Source of the DNA: Orbilia blumenaviensis
Lineage: Eukaryota; Ascomycota; Orbiliomycetes; Orbiliales; Orbiliaceae
Assembly (NCBI GenBank): GCA_036872755.1
Contig: JAVHNS010000021.1
Location: 151,505-215,504 of the forward strand
Reading direction: 5' to 3'
DNA: 64,000 nt
The notes below the pieces were generated by a model, which was not told the origin of the DNA, searched no databases, and was given only the letters and a program-made list of their open reading frames with translations. The translations under genes were made by a program, and so were the position numbers. Shown here in pieces: positions 37,076 to 48,066 of the stretch; position 1 is the first letter of the stretch, and each line of letters opens with the position of its first letter.

Positions 37076-38159
37076 TAAAAGTTTTTAATAAATTTTACCC
37101 CTTTTAAGTAAAAGACCTCTTTCTTGAAAAAAAAAATTTTTTTATATATTAAATATATATTTAGTTTTAAATTTAATAAAAATTTAAAGAATTTAAAAGT
37201 TTAAATTTTTTATTATATTTATTTTTAATCAGCCGCCCGCGAAACGGACGTCTCAAATAACTTTAAACTTATTTGAAATTAATACCTCCAACCTAGCTGA
37301 TTATTAGAAATTTTTTAGATTTTATAGACAAACCTACACACTCCTTTCTCTATCTATTTTTAATATTTTCAGCTTACGATATAACAAATATTAAAAATCA
37401 TACAATTTATTGAAAATTTTTTAGTCGGGCGTGAACGTCTTTCTATACTCTGATGAAAGCTATTTCTATCCTATATTAGTTTTAATTCAATTACAATTTA
37501 ATATTTTTATTACTTGACAATGAATCATATTTGTCTAATAATAAGTGAAAGAATAAAATAATTTTTTACCCGCCTTCATCCCATTATATTTTTATTTCTA
37601 CAATTTTTATAAATTTAATAAAAAAGTTTAAACTATCTTAAAACATATAAAAGTAATAAACTTTTGTTATTAATTAATCCCCCCTGCATTTAAGCGTGAT
37701 ATTATCCTCCGCAAAAAATATTTTTCGTCTGAACATATTATTTTCTGCTTTAATCACCGGTATTAAAAATCCAAATTGTATAAATTTGTCCGTTAAACAA
37801 AAATAATAAATTAACGGACAATTAAATTATTAATATAATAAAATATAATAAAAACAAACGTGAAAATATATATAAAATAATCTCATATAATTAACGTTGT
37901 GATTTAATTTTTCTAACTATAATATTTAAAGCCCAAAAATAGAGGATAAATATAAATAGTAATAATATAATATCTGCACAAAAAATACATAAAAGATAGT
38001 AGGACATTTGCTTTAACAAATTATAGAATGTACCAAAATGAATCAGATAGGGCTTTCGCGCGCGAAAGCCCTATAGTATCACTTAAGTAACCTTCAAACA
38101 TAACGAAGTAATATATCCTTAAGTTAAATTATCTAAATATAATTTAATAATTATTTTTT
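37076..38159. other. Spacer with GC patches
   Basis: AT-rich spacer with a GC patch at about 37231-37250 (CCGCCCGCGAAACGGACG) and poly-C near 37680. A 38-codon minus-strand frame ending near 37894 (starts MSYYLLCIFCADI, one hydrophobic helix) might be a small membrane protein relic, but I cannot assign it. Confidence 0.4.
38047..38074. repeat. Perfect 28-nt GC palindrome
   Basis: ATAGGGCTTTCGCG followed directly by its exact reverse complement, with no loop. It stands alone in AT-rich spacer sequence. It is the longest uninterrupted palindrome I found in the window. Confidence 0.9.
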
Positions 38160-38902
38160 TAATTCATTAACTTATGAAATTATCATTACTTTATTTTTTA
38201 CTAGCTTTCCTATAGAGAATTCTGAATTAATATTAAAAAAAACTTTTTTCATTTTTCCTATTATATTGATTAAGGAAATTTTCAATATAATTATTTTATT
38301 TCCCATTTCTATTAAATAAAAAAATTAAATGTAACATATGATTAATAAAAACATTATTATCTAATTTAATTAAATATCCTTTAATATAAAAATCACAAAT
38401 CTCATTTTTATTTAATTTATTAATATTTACAAGTGATCGAAACTCATAATTCAATATTAATTTACCTAAATAATGATTTAAATCATTAACTATATCAAAA
38501 AATTATTATTTAAGTTTATTATTAAATAAACTAAAATCAACATTAGAAAGAATAATTTTTTTTTCCTTTTTTTCAGATATATCTTTAAATTGTAAAATAA
38601 GATAATGTTCAATTTCATACTGAGTATCTATATTAATAGGATTATTCAGAATGATATATTAAATTATTATAAACAAGCATAAACGAATTCTTATTTTTAA
38701 AAACATCACTATTAAAAATAGAAGAATATTTCTGATCATTAGTCGAACTATTGTTAATATTAATTAAATCTTTAATATTAACATTTATTTGATTATCTAA
38801 AAAAGAAGGTAATGTAGAAAAAGAACGAAAAAATATTTTATTATTATTATAATAAATATAATTACAATAACTTTTTATATTTCAATTATTAAATTTAATC
38901 AT
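38160..38902 (-). pseudogene. Decayed ORF, N-terminal part and following fragments
   Basis: An ATG at 38900-38902 opens an 87-codon frame to 38642 (starts MIKFNNWNIKSYCNY, contains FFRSFSTLPSFLDNQ), rich in Asn, Ile and Ser. After its stop, protein-like sequence continues in shifted frames (YEIEHYLILQFKDISEKK, then FDIVNDLNHYLGKLILNYEF, then HMLHLIFLF). The style resembles N-termini of proteins from fungal mitochondrial linear plasmids, but no diagnostic motif is left. Family assignment is a guess. Confidence 0.4.
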
Positions 38903-39705
38903 CAATTTATTTTTTTTTTATAAATACAATACTAAAATAGGATAAAAATTTAATACTAAACTAAATATATAACTTTTTTAGATTTAAAAAATCTAGATTA
39001 AAAATCTAAAAAAATTAAATAAAACCAAAATAAGATAGAATACAAATCAAATCTAAAGATCGTCTCCACCTTATAAATTGGTTTTGTGGAAAGACCATTT
39101 TCGACCTTTCGGTTGGTCTCTCCAATGTCATAAAAAAAAAATAAAGTAAATTTACTAACCCGCTCTCTCTAGGTTGAAATAGATTATCTTTAATATATTT
39201 TAATAGACACAAAACATATTTATTAAAAATTACTTCTAAATTCTCTTAATCTAATGGTATTGTTAACCATTATCATAGGAGATTTTGAGCAGATACTAAT
39301 TGAACAATATAACGGACCCTTTATACTTTTAAATTCTATGCTTCTTAATTAAGAATAGGCAATCTAAATATGGTTTAAATGTTAAAATATAATTTACTAG
39401 GTTATACTAATAGTATAAATATTCTTTAGTTATTCCCCCTATTTTATTAAAATTATCATAAATATCTAACATAAACTCCAAAATCTCTTCATGATTATCA
39501 GTATAGGTTTAATGTCATAGAATAATACAAAAATAATATTATAATCATTATTATCTGCATTTAATACATTTAATAATTTCTTTTGTTTGATTTATTCATT
39601 CAAAAAAATTAGGTTTAAATTTTAAATATTTAGATTGAAATTCGTTTGGTATAAATATATTTGAATTTAATATTTTTATAGGCTCAGAAAAATAATAATA
39701 AATAT

Positions 39706-40048
39706 CTATTGAATAAAGATTATTAGACAATGAAAAAATTTTTTTTTAATAGTTAAACTTCCTAAAATAGCCAAATCATCATATATTTTATTTAAAATAA
39801 AATTACTCAAAAATGTTCCGTTATTTTGTTTTTTAAATCTTTTTTTTATGACGTATCTCCCAAATATCCAAGGTGGTTCAAGGCAATTCACTTCTCGCTA
39901 AGTCCATAGATCTCTCATTTTTTAATAAAGAATGATATGTATCTATCTTTTCAAGAATTTCGATAAATAAAGCAGTAAAATCCATATGAACAAGGTAAAA
40001 ATCCGGAACAGTTAAAAAGGGCCTCCATAGCATCCAACCAATTCATAG
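39706..40048 (-). pseudogene. Decayed ORF of unknown family
   Basis: Protein-like sequence in two overlapping frames: WMLWRPFLTVPDFYLVHMDF, SLLKNERSMDLARSELPW, LDIWEIRHKKK in one (to a stop at 39833), then after a shift NNGTFLSNFILNKIYDDLA and SLTIKKKFFHCLI (stop near 39706). A frameshift in an A-rich tract near 39835-39860 explains the break. It is hydrophilic with aromatic residues, unlike any respiratory subunit. Possibly derived from an integrated plasmid; unproven. Confidence 0.42.
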
Positions 40049-40371
40049 ATTGTAATATTTAATAACGAGTAAAAAAAAATCATTTTTATATTTTATTTTA
40101 GTTACTTTCACACTATTGATTATAAAATATAATTACTAAATTATATTATCATTTTTTGTACACAAATTTTATATTTAGATGGATTCAGATGAGTAAAAAC
40201 TTACTTAATTAAAAAAAAAGAACAACAACAAAAAGGTTGAATAATAAAATAACTACTCAATAATATATCTAATAAATATAAAATCATTATAAACAAACTT
40301 TAATCTTTATAAAAATTATAATTAATTATTAATTATCAAAAAACCCTTATACTACTACCCGCGCTACAATG

Positions 40372-40402
40372 ATTATCACCCACTGATACAGCGGGTGATA
40401 AT
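40372..40402. repeat. Hairpin downstream of nad1
   Basis: Perfect 10-bp stem ATTATCACCC/GGGTGATAAT with an 11-base loop, about 45 bases beyond the nad1 stop. It is placed to act in 3'-end processing; this function is inferred only from position. Confidence 0.6.
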
Positions 40403-40445
40403 AAAGGATTATTATTCTTTTATCGTATGTTAAAAAAATAGGAAA

Positions 40446-43400
40446 TTAAAAACTCACAGCTAGTGAATCAAAAGAATATAAAATACACGGAAATAAGAAG
40501 ATAAAAGCAAATAAAATAGGTAAAAGAACTGTTCAACAAAATTGCATAAGTTGATCATAACGAATACGTGGCATAGAAGCACGAACCCATACAAAGCAGA
40601 ATACTATAAAACAAGTTTTTGTCCCTAAAACAAAACCATTTAACATACCAGAAACTACAGGATTGTATTCTATAAAATAAGTAAATTGTTCTTGTGCAAC
40701 TCGCATACTATTAATTTCATTAAAAAGGATTCATATTAAATCATTTATAAATTTAAATGATAAAAAGAAAGGTAGATTATAACCACCTAAAAATAAAACA
40801 GTTGTTATAATAGACATAAGAAGAATTGAACCGTACTCAGCTAAAAAGAAAGAAACGAAAGGAACAGAAGAATGCTCGGTAAAGAAACCAGAAACTAACT
40901 CAGATTCCTTTAAAGATATTTCATATAGTATTTATTATTATATACTTTACCTGAAGCTATATATCTTCCTATTGTAACTTTAGATATATTTAGATATTTA
41001 GCTAACAATTTTTCGAAAAATAAATCGACCGAGATACGGGGTTTTGATTATTATTAAAATACATAGAAATTCTAGACTGTTTTATATCTAAAACTTGTGC
41101 TACAGCGCTGATAGAATCATATTATGTGTGTTAATTTGTCATAATATATAGTACCGATATTCTTTGATTAAGTTTTCCTGATTGTTTATTCCCTTTCCGG
41201 AATTATGATATTTTAGCTTTAATTTCCTTTGACAAAGTTTTTTCTAATTTAACTGCAGCCATTTTAATAATGGTTTCTTTTGAGTGTTTTTTACCTAACG
41301 TTGAACCTGCATTTTTTAAAAAATTATACTCTTTTTGTAAAAGATCGAGATAAAATTGTTCTTTTTAATCAAATCAGATTTATCACAATATTCTAAAACA
41401 GTATAAAATTTTATAATAACCATGATAAAACATAGCAATGCAAATAGCCATAGTGTTATTTCTAAGTAAATATTTTATATTAAAATATTGCATAAACCTT
41501 ACAGTAAGATTTTAATAATAACCCACATAAGTTTTATCATTTGATAAATTAACTCATTAACACCGAATTTACTTCTATTTTCCTTTAAAATCTGTGCCTT
41601 ATTCGTATCAGCATTAACAATTGTCAAAACCAATAGCTATCGTTTGCCCCGAAAATAATAAATATCAAAACCTAAAAGAACAATATATCCATAATCTAAA
41701 AAAAGAAAAATCCCAAAACAAAGTAAAAGCTAAGTTTTTGTTTACTATACAAAAAAAATTAAATTTTTAAACTTCGTATAAAAATATATAAAATTTCGTA
41801 TAATTACATTATTAAATTTTTCAAGTAAATTAATATTTATCTACTTCGATTCATTCCTGATTTTATTTTTAGAATTTCTTCTAAACCTTCAGTTGTTAAA
41901 TGTTTTTTGGTTTTAACTATCTCACTAACTTTACAAAAATCTATAAAATATTTTGCTTTCATACCTAAAATAGCATTATAAAAAAAAAAATGGAATAATT
42001 ATATAATTATCAGAAAATTTAGTCACTAAATAATCAGAATGAGTTTTATTAGAACGAAGAGAATAACGACCACAATCAAAATATGAAATAAAAAATTTTA
42101 ATAAATCTTCATCACGAAAATGTTGAGTTATTTGAAAAACTAAATAAACACCAGATCCTAATTTAGTTGTTGCTTTAAAATTTACAATAAAACAACCTTC
42201 ACCTCTAACAAATCCAGCTAACCATTGAGGATTTCCAAATTTTTTATTCTGAACTAAAGGTCCAATAACAGGTACAACATTTTTAAAATATGATTTTAAA
42301 TCATCGGATAAACCCTTATTCTGAAGCTTTAATTGATATTAATTCTATTAACCCTTCTGTTGTTAAATGTTCACTGCAAGAAATTAAATAAAAAGCCTGT
42401 TTAAATAATTGAGAATAAGACCATTTTTGTATTATTAAAAGATAGAAATAAAAATGATTTATTATTATAGCTAAATCTTTAATTGAGATTACTTGATATT
42501 TAGCAAGATTGTCGCCTATTTTAAGATACTTCCTATTCCACAAAAAAATTGTTGAATAGAATTTAATAAATCTAAATCTTTTTCATGTAAAATTATTTTA
42601 TATTCAATATAAATAGACCAACCTGCCTTATTGTTTATTTTATATATTACTATAGTAAAACTTTATTCAGCATTAGAAAAACCAGTTACAAAATAAGGAT
42701 TAAGTTTTTGTATAAACTAAAAGCACCAATAACTCCAGATTCCGAATGAAAATATGCACATAAATTTTTAAAAACCCAACAGGGTTTTTATTTTTTTTTT
42801 TTATACTCATAAGCAATTTACTTTAATCCTTAGAGCTTCCTATATATTGCTTTTTATTTAGAATATTAACTATTCCATAAACACGTTTATTTTTAGCTCG
42901 CCACGATAAGATTTTATAGAATCTATATTTAAATCAGAAAAAACTTTAACAAGTAAAATTTAACAAGTATTAATTAAGCTATTTAATGGGATTAGTTCGA
43001 CGTCATAACAGGCGATTTTATTTAAACTAAATATAAGCATAAAAACCCTAAAATAAATAAAAATATTAATTTATACAATTTTTGGACTATATCATATTTA
43101 ATTTTTTTTAACTAAATGATAATGTCTAGTCTCTGAGGTAAATATTGTTACCTGCTGATTGTGGATATTTATAAATAACCTTGTTCCAGCATATTATAAT
43201 CTTTAAAGAGGCCGAATCTGATTTAATTGAAGCCTCTGCAAGATCCATAGGAGACCTGTTAGTCTCAGCTAGAGCTCCTATAAGAAATATTATAAATATA
43301 GGAATCATAGGCATTACATATCAAGTATGTATTTGATCTTCAATAATTTCAGTTAAATTTAAACTACCTGAAAAAAGTATTACTAATAAAATTGCTGAGC

Positions 43401-46400
43401 TTAATATTAATTCATAACTAATTAATTGTGCTGTACTACGTAAAGCTCCTAAAAAAGCATATTTTGAATTAGCAGATCCATCAATGTTAACGTAAAAGCT
43501 CTTTATCTTTTACTACCATTTTTTACAAAATGGATCAGACTATGTTATAATCTTGTTTATATAAATGTAATATTAATTATATTATTATTTACTATAAAAA
43601 ATATAAATTAAAAACAAAAAATCACAACAATTGTAATTATTTTATTGTTTAACCAAAACAAGACTTTGGGTTCTCGTGCTAAAATTATTGCCTTTCTTAA
43701 AGACTCATTTACTAGTCGTTGTACGTTCATAAAATAAGAGTGTATTCTTAGAATACACTATTGTTTATCATTAACAGCCGTGATATACCAAGAAAAAAAA
43801 TTATGTATCGCTTCAAATTAACTTTATATAAGTTTTTTTTGAAATTAACCCAATTTATACCTATTATTTACACAATAAGAGGACGTGCTAATTACTTATT
43901 CGCTAAATTTAAACAAAATTTATTTTTTGTTATTATAACAAAATTTGTTTAATTGTTTGTAAAAACCTACCCCTAGAAGAGGGGACGTCAAACGACCCTT
44001 TACATCTTAAGGGTAGGAGCTGATAATTATTCAGCTACCCAAGCTAAATTTTCAATATAAAAATATTTAAATATTACCAAATCATCTAGTTTATATTTAT
44101 AATGACTACGGTTTAAAACAGAATATTATATTTAAATATATAAAAATTAAAGCCTGGTTATTATCTGGAGCATAGCAAAGGATATAGGTTTAATTTTTTA
44201 TTAAAAATTCAACACTAATGTTGAGAAGAAGTAAAAAAAAGAAAAATTTTATATGGTTTGAAGGTATTAAGATGTTTATTTAACGTAGTAAGGTGAATAC
44301 CTAAAACACGAATAACTTCACGTTTAGTTTTAAAAGGTTGGTTAGGAATTAAAATTAATTTTCCTTGATCATTTATTGTGTAAACTCAAATTTCAGAACG
44401 AGTATAACTAGCTAAGTTAGGTTTTTTTAATTCGTCTTTTAATTGAGAATCTAACTCTTTTTTAAATAAATATACTAATAATTTATTTTGTATACTTGCT
44501 AATTTAGTATCTAAATGTCTAGTTATAGTACGATAATTTACATTAAAATAATTAGCCGCTTCAAGTAAACTAGTAAAAGGTGAACCATTTATCAATTCTA
44601 AAGTTTCAGCATTATACGCTCAAACTTTAATTTTATTACCCAACTGTAAACTATGAAATGCTTTTAAAAGAGTTTCAATTTTTTTTTTATTTAAAGATCT
44701 AGAATATAAATAATTACCTTTTACTCCTTCAGGTTTATCTGAATCTAAAAAATAGTCTATAACTGTTCTTCTAATACCTAAGGCTTTAGATGCTTGGGTT
44801 TTAGAAGAAAATGGGCTACCGTTTATCAATTCTAAAGTTTCAGCATTATAAGCTCATACCTCTTGAGCTATATTTTTATTAAAATTTAAACCACTTGGTG
44901 CACTTTTAGTTAAATTAAATGTTAATTCAAAATCTTTAATAGGTTTAGTAAAATATAATTTATTTCTAAATGGAACATTAGTATCTCTAAACATAGCGAG
45001 AGTCCCCCTAGCTATTTTTTCACCATTACTAGCTTCTGTAATACTACTATATTTAACATAAGTTTCATTTATATGTTTATCATTTATATTATAAACGTAG
45101 ATAGGAATAGACTGACCACTGATATGGTTACCAAGAGTTGTTTTAAGAGAAGCCAATTTATCTGATAAACTTAAATTAATAGCAGACTCAGTAGATGATG
45201 ATGAAAATACAGAGTTTAGTAAAGGTAAATATTTTTGTAAATAATAATTTTCTTTAGCCCCTTGTTCATCAGGTGAACATTCTTCTAAAATAGAAAAATT
45301 AAAATGCTCTCAACCCACTAAACTTAAAAATAAATGCAATTTATTACCAGAATCGGCTTTAAGGTGATTGTATAATCTTCTTTTTAATAGATTAGTTCTA
45401 CCTATGTAATAAATAGAAGGATCGTGTTTATACTCTATTAGATAAATACAACTTTTTAACCCCCATTTTTTTAAAAATACAGATAAATTTTTTTTATCTA
45501 AACATTCAAAACAAGTGTCTAAAATTAATTTTCTATCGAAAGGTATAGTGGGAGCAACCCTATCTTTATATAATTCTTTAATATATAAATTGTGTAAAGA
45601 TTTAACAGAATCAGATTGACTATAAAAAGCCTTAAATATATTACCACGTAATGATTGCATATTTTTAATCTTTATTTTTACTTTAAAAAAACATAATAAA
45701 AAATATATATTTTCTATTTCATTTCTTACTAAACACTGAATATCAAAGGTATTTAGTGTTAAGTCTAATTTAATGAAAGATAAATATAACCATAATGATG
45801 CTATTAAATATGCAGAGTAAATAAAATTATTAAATAAATAATTTTTTCTCCATCCAGCCATAAGAATTCCGTAAGTAGCAACAGAAGATACAGCCAATAG
45901 ATACAAGATTCCTAAACTAAAATCAAGAACAGCTAAACCAGGCCCAAAAGGTATCACTGCGAAACCAAGGAGAGAGAAAACCAAAGTTATTACAGGTCCA
46001 AATCAAAAGAATATTAAATTAGCTTGTGTAGGTGAAACATTTTCTTTTAATATTAATTTTAATGCATCAGCGAATGCTTGTAAAGTTCCCCAAACCCCAG
46101 TAATATTAGGTCCTAATCTTCTCTGCATACTTCCCATAGCTTTTCTTTCAGCTACCGTAACAAAAGCAACAGCAATTAAAACAGGAAGAATCATAAATAA
46201 ATCATAAATAATAGAAAATACAGTTGGTGATATATTAATTAAATCATAAATTGAATATATTCATTCAATTATTGAATAAGTTTTATTAATGATTTCATTT
46301 AAATATTCAAAGAATATATCTTCTATATATTTATCCACATCTAAATTGTAAGAATCTATATCATTCAGTTCTAATATAGTATATTTATCGTGAAAACGTT

Positions 46401-46416
46401 GGTTTAGTTTTGACAT
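40446..46416 (-). CDS. nad1: NADH dehydrogenase subunit 1, three exons
   Basis: Membrane subunit of complex I at the quinone-binding end. Exons: 45852-46416, 43231-43478, 40446-40907 (1275 nt, 424 residues, TAA at 40446-40448). Landmarks: [23 protein letters not shown] in exon 1, [19 protein letters not shown] and [17 protein letters not shown] in exon 2, then [26 protein letters not shown] and [13 protein letters not shown] in exon 3. The exon 1/2 join makes a TGA Trp codon (GGAT + GATCT), which satisfies both the T-before and G-after splice rules. The frame starts at ATG 46416, giving about 60 more N-terminal residues than usual; ATG 46194 would start just inside the first membrane helix and is less likely. 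Confidence 0.93.
40930..41650 (-). pseudogene. GIY-YIG HEG remnant in nad1 intron 2
   Basis: Fragments of a GIY-YIG protein in broken frames: a KAQILKEN lead-in at about 41585-41615, a degraded YVG region near 41530, and a NUMOD3-like stretch around 41220-41310 (conserved SEETIIKM-type sequence after repair of shifts). Numerous stops and single-base shifts show it is dead. Confidence 0.65.
41837..42715 (-). pseudogene. LAGLIDADG HEG remnant in nad1 intron 2
   Basis: A two-motif LAGLIDADG gene with several breaks. The first motif [11 protein letters not shown] runs straight into TAA (42663-42665) where Ser-Phe should follow; frameshifts occur in homopolymer runs and further stops are scattered. 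The second motif [16 protein letters not shown] (about 42180-42230) survives, as does the end [20 protein letters not shown] (stop 41837-41839). It is of the intron 10 subfamily. Confidence 0.78.
44215..45851 (-). CDS. GIY-YIG homing endonuclease of nad1 intron 1 with repeated NUMOD units
   Basis: Fused in frame to nad1 exon 1; TAG at 44215-44217, about 545 intron-coded residues. GIY-YIG module [20 protein letters not shown] with [11 protein letters not shown] (about 45375-45450), then [20 protein letters not shown]. The C-terminal half has four NUMOD1-like units starting [47 protein letters not shown] and [12 protein letters not shown], each followed by a helix-turn-helix-like stretch. The two middle units are almost identical in protein and DNA, so the array probably grew by internal duplication. 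Confidence 0.86.
44588..44850. repeat. Direct repeat inside the nad1 intron 1 HEG
   Basis: The same 29 bases occur at 44588-44616 and 44822-44850, coding the shared [10 protein letters not shown] segment of two neighbouring NUMOD units, 234 bases (78 codons) apart. The sequence around them differs, so either the duplication is old and this segment is conserved, or the segment was copied by gene conversion. Confidence 0.8.
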
Positions 46417-47763
46417 TTATTTTATTTGTTTTTCTAATATTTTATTTATTTTATTTATAGTATTATTAAATTTTAATCTTATGATAAAGAAAAGAATAAA
46501 GGAATTAATAAACCTTAATAAAATAACAAAGCAAAAAAAATTTGGTAAATTTATTTTTATCTCACCGACTATAGCCTTGGCTAATTACCAATTTAATAGT
46601 AAACTTTAATAAATTTTTAAATTACTTTGAATAAAAATTAGATTAATAATAATTAGCTACATTATAAATTTTATAATTCAAATTCGTTATTTTAATATTA
46701 AATAACAATCATTTAAACCGAAAAAGGCGAACCTCCTAATGGTTCCGTCTCTTTACAAAGCGCGGCCAATTGTTTTTAAAAAATTTAACCAAATAAAAGT
46801 TATAATGTTAGAATTATTTAATATTATAGATTTATAATTTGTATTATAATAAGAATTATATCAAAAATTTATTGCTTTCCCATGAAAATTATTTGATAAA
46901 GCGCCGCGCGACCCTTAGAGCCGCCGCAGTCATTGCATCCGCGTTAATATTTTAAGCGCCGACTAATCATTTAAAAGAAATTTTTAAAGTGAATAATTAA
47001 CATATTAAATTTGCTTTATATTTACCGTATGAAATAAGCAAAGAATATTCACCTGAAAATTATATATTCAAAATTAAAACTTTAAATTTAATACTTTTTA
47101 AAAAAGGCTGACATTGCTAAGCGCTTCTATAAATATGTTTAATTTAAGGTTTTCCAAAAAAATGGTATCTTTTTGAATATATATTCAAAATATTGCCTTT
47201 TAATAAAATAAATAAATTCAAGAATATATTATTTTATAAAATTTATAAAAATAAAATTATTTTACAACTATTATTAACTTCAAATATAAAAATGAAAAAT
47301 TTATTAAAATGGAAAATATTATTAAAAACATAATCAGTTTAATTCACTTAATATATTATATAAGTTTTATTTCAAATTTAAGCATAATATATAAAAAGGA
47401 AAGGGAAACATTCTTTCCTTAAGCCCTATACTCTGCCGCTACAACGCAACAGCACACTTTGTGTACTGCGTGCCACTTAATAAATTATTAGATTATTTTC
47501 AACTTATTAAATTTAACTTTATTAATTCAATGAAAATTATATAAACTACAAATTAATTAAATTTTTTTTATAAGATTAAATTTAATAAAAAACTTATCTT
47601 GTTTTATTAAAAAGAAATAATATAAAACAAAGGTTAAAATACGTAATAAATTTAAAATTAATTGTAAACATAAAAAGTTTATAAATAAACAAAATTATTT
47701 TATTTAGAAATCCGGCCGGCCGCCTGACAGGCTGGATTTCATCGCGCACGCGTGCGCGCCGAA
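46417..47763. other. Spacer upstream of nad1
   Basis: AT-rich spacer with CG patches around 46730-46765, 46898-46935 and 47435-47470. It ends in a strong GC palindrome just before tRNA-Arg. No gene was recognised. Confidence 0.5.
47708..47758. repeat. GC-rich palindromes beside tRNA-Arg(TCT)
   Basis: AAATCC/GGATTT enclosing GGCCGGCCGCC, followed by the perfect 16-nt palindrome CGCGCACGCGTGCGCG. It lies within six bases of the 3' end of tRNA-Arg. Confidence 0.8.
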
Positions 47764-47833
47764 ATCCTATTCAAGATTTGAACTTGAATTTAAATATTAG
47801 AAGTATTTTGCTTTACCATTAAGCTAATAGGAC
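47764..47833 (-). tRNA. trnR: tRNA-Arg(TCT)
   Basis: Acceptor GTCCTAT/ATAGGAT, anticodon stem AATA/TATT with loop CTTCTAA (TCT), T-arm loop TTCAAAT. It reads AGA/AGG. Confidence 0.9.
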
Positions 47834-47994
47834 TAAACACGCGCCTAAATTGCAAAATGAAAAAACACCCTAAAAATTTTTTATTGACCTGCTTTCTCAC
47901 CCTCCCTCCTCCCTTAAATTTTTAATTACTTTTTTAAAAAGTTATCAACCTTTTCTCCCCCCCCCCCTTTAATAATAAATTTTAAATAATTTGT

Positions 47995-48066
47995 TATGTT
48001 GGAGTGATTCGAACACTCAATTATAAATACCAAAAATTTATGACTTGCCTATTAGTCTACAACATA
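47995..48066 (-). tRNA. trnQ: tRNA-Gln(TTG)
   Basis: Acceptor TATGTTG/CAACATA, D-arm GAC-TAATAGGCAA-GTC, anticodon stem TAAAT/ATTTA with loop TTTTGGT (TTG), T-stem GAGTG/CACTC. Sliding the loop by one base would read TGG (Pro), but the stem fits TTG, and Gln is expected after Leu in this cluster. Confidence 0.75.

Larger units (their letters stand above)
40908..43230 (-). mobile_element. nad1 intron 2 (group I, degenerate HEGs)
   Basis: Exon 2 ends GAGGCT and exon 3 begins GAATCTGAG after G. The core is at the 5' side (about 43080-43215: AATATGCTGGAAC, CAATCAGCAGGTAAC, CCTCAGAGACTAGACA, ATATAGTCC). The rest holds two ruined HEGs of different families. Confidence 0.85.
43479..45851 (-). mobile_element. 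nad1 intron 1 (group I, GIY-YIG)
   Basis: It lies between GGAT (exon 1) and GATCTGCTAATTC (exon 2), 2373 nt. About 740 nt of non-coding intron after the HEG stop contain the core; the GATCAGACTATGTTATAATC stretch at about 43530-43553 is its last recognisable part. Confidence 0.85.

Noticed and set aside
43761..43952. Plus-strand frame in nad1 intron 1
   Set aside because: It lies in the 3' core region of the intron, has no similarity, and is opposite to all transcribed genes.
47995..48066. tRNA-Pro(TGG)
   Set aside because: A one-base shift of the loop would give TGG, but the five-pair anticodon stem fixes TTG, and Gln fits the gene order.
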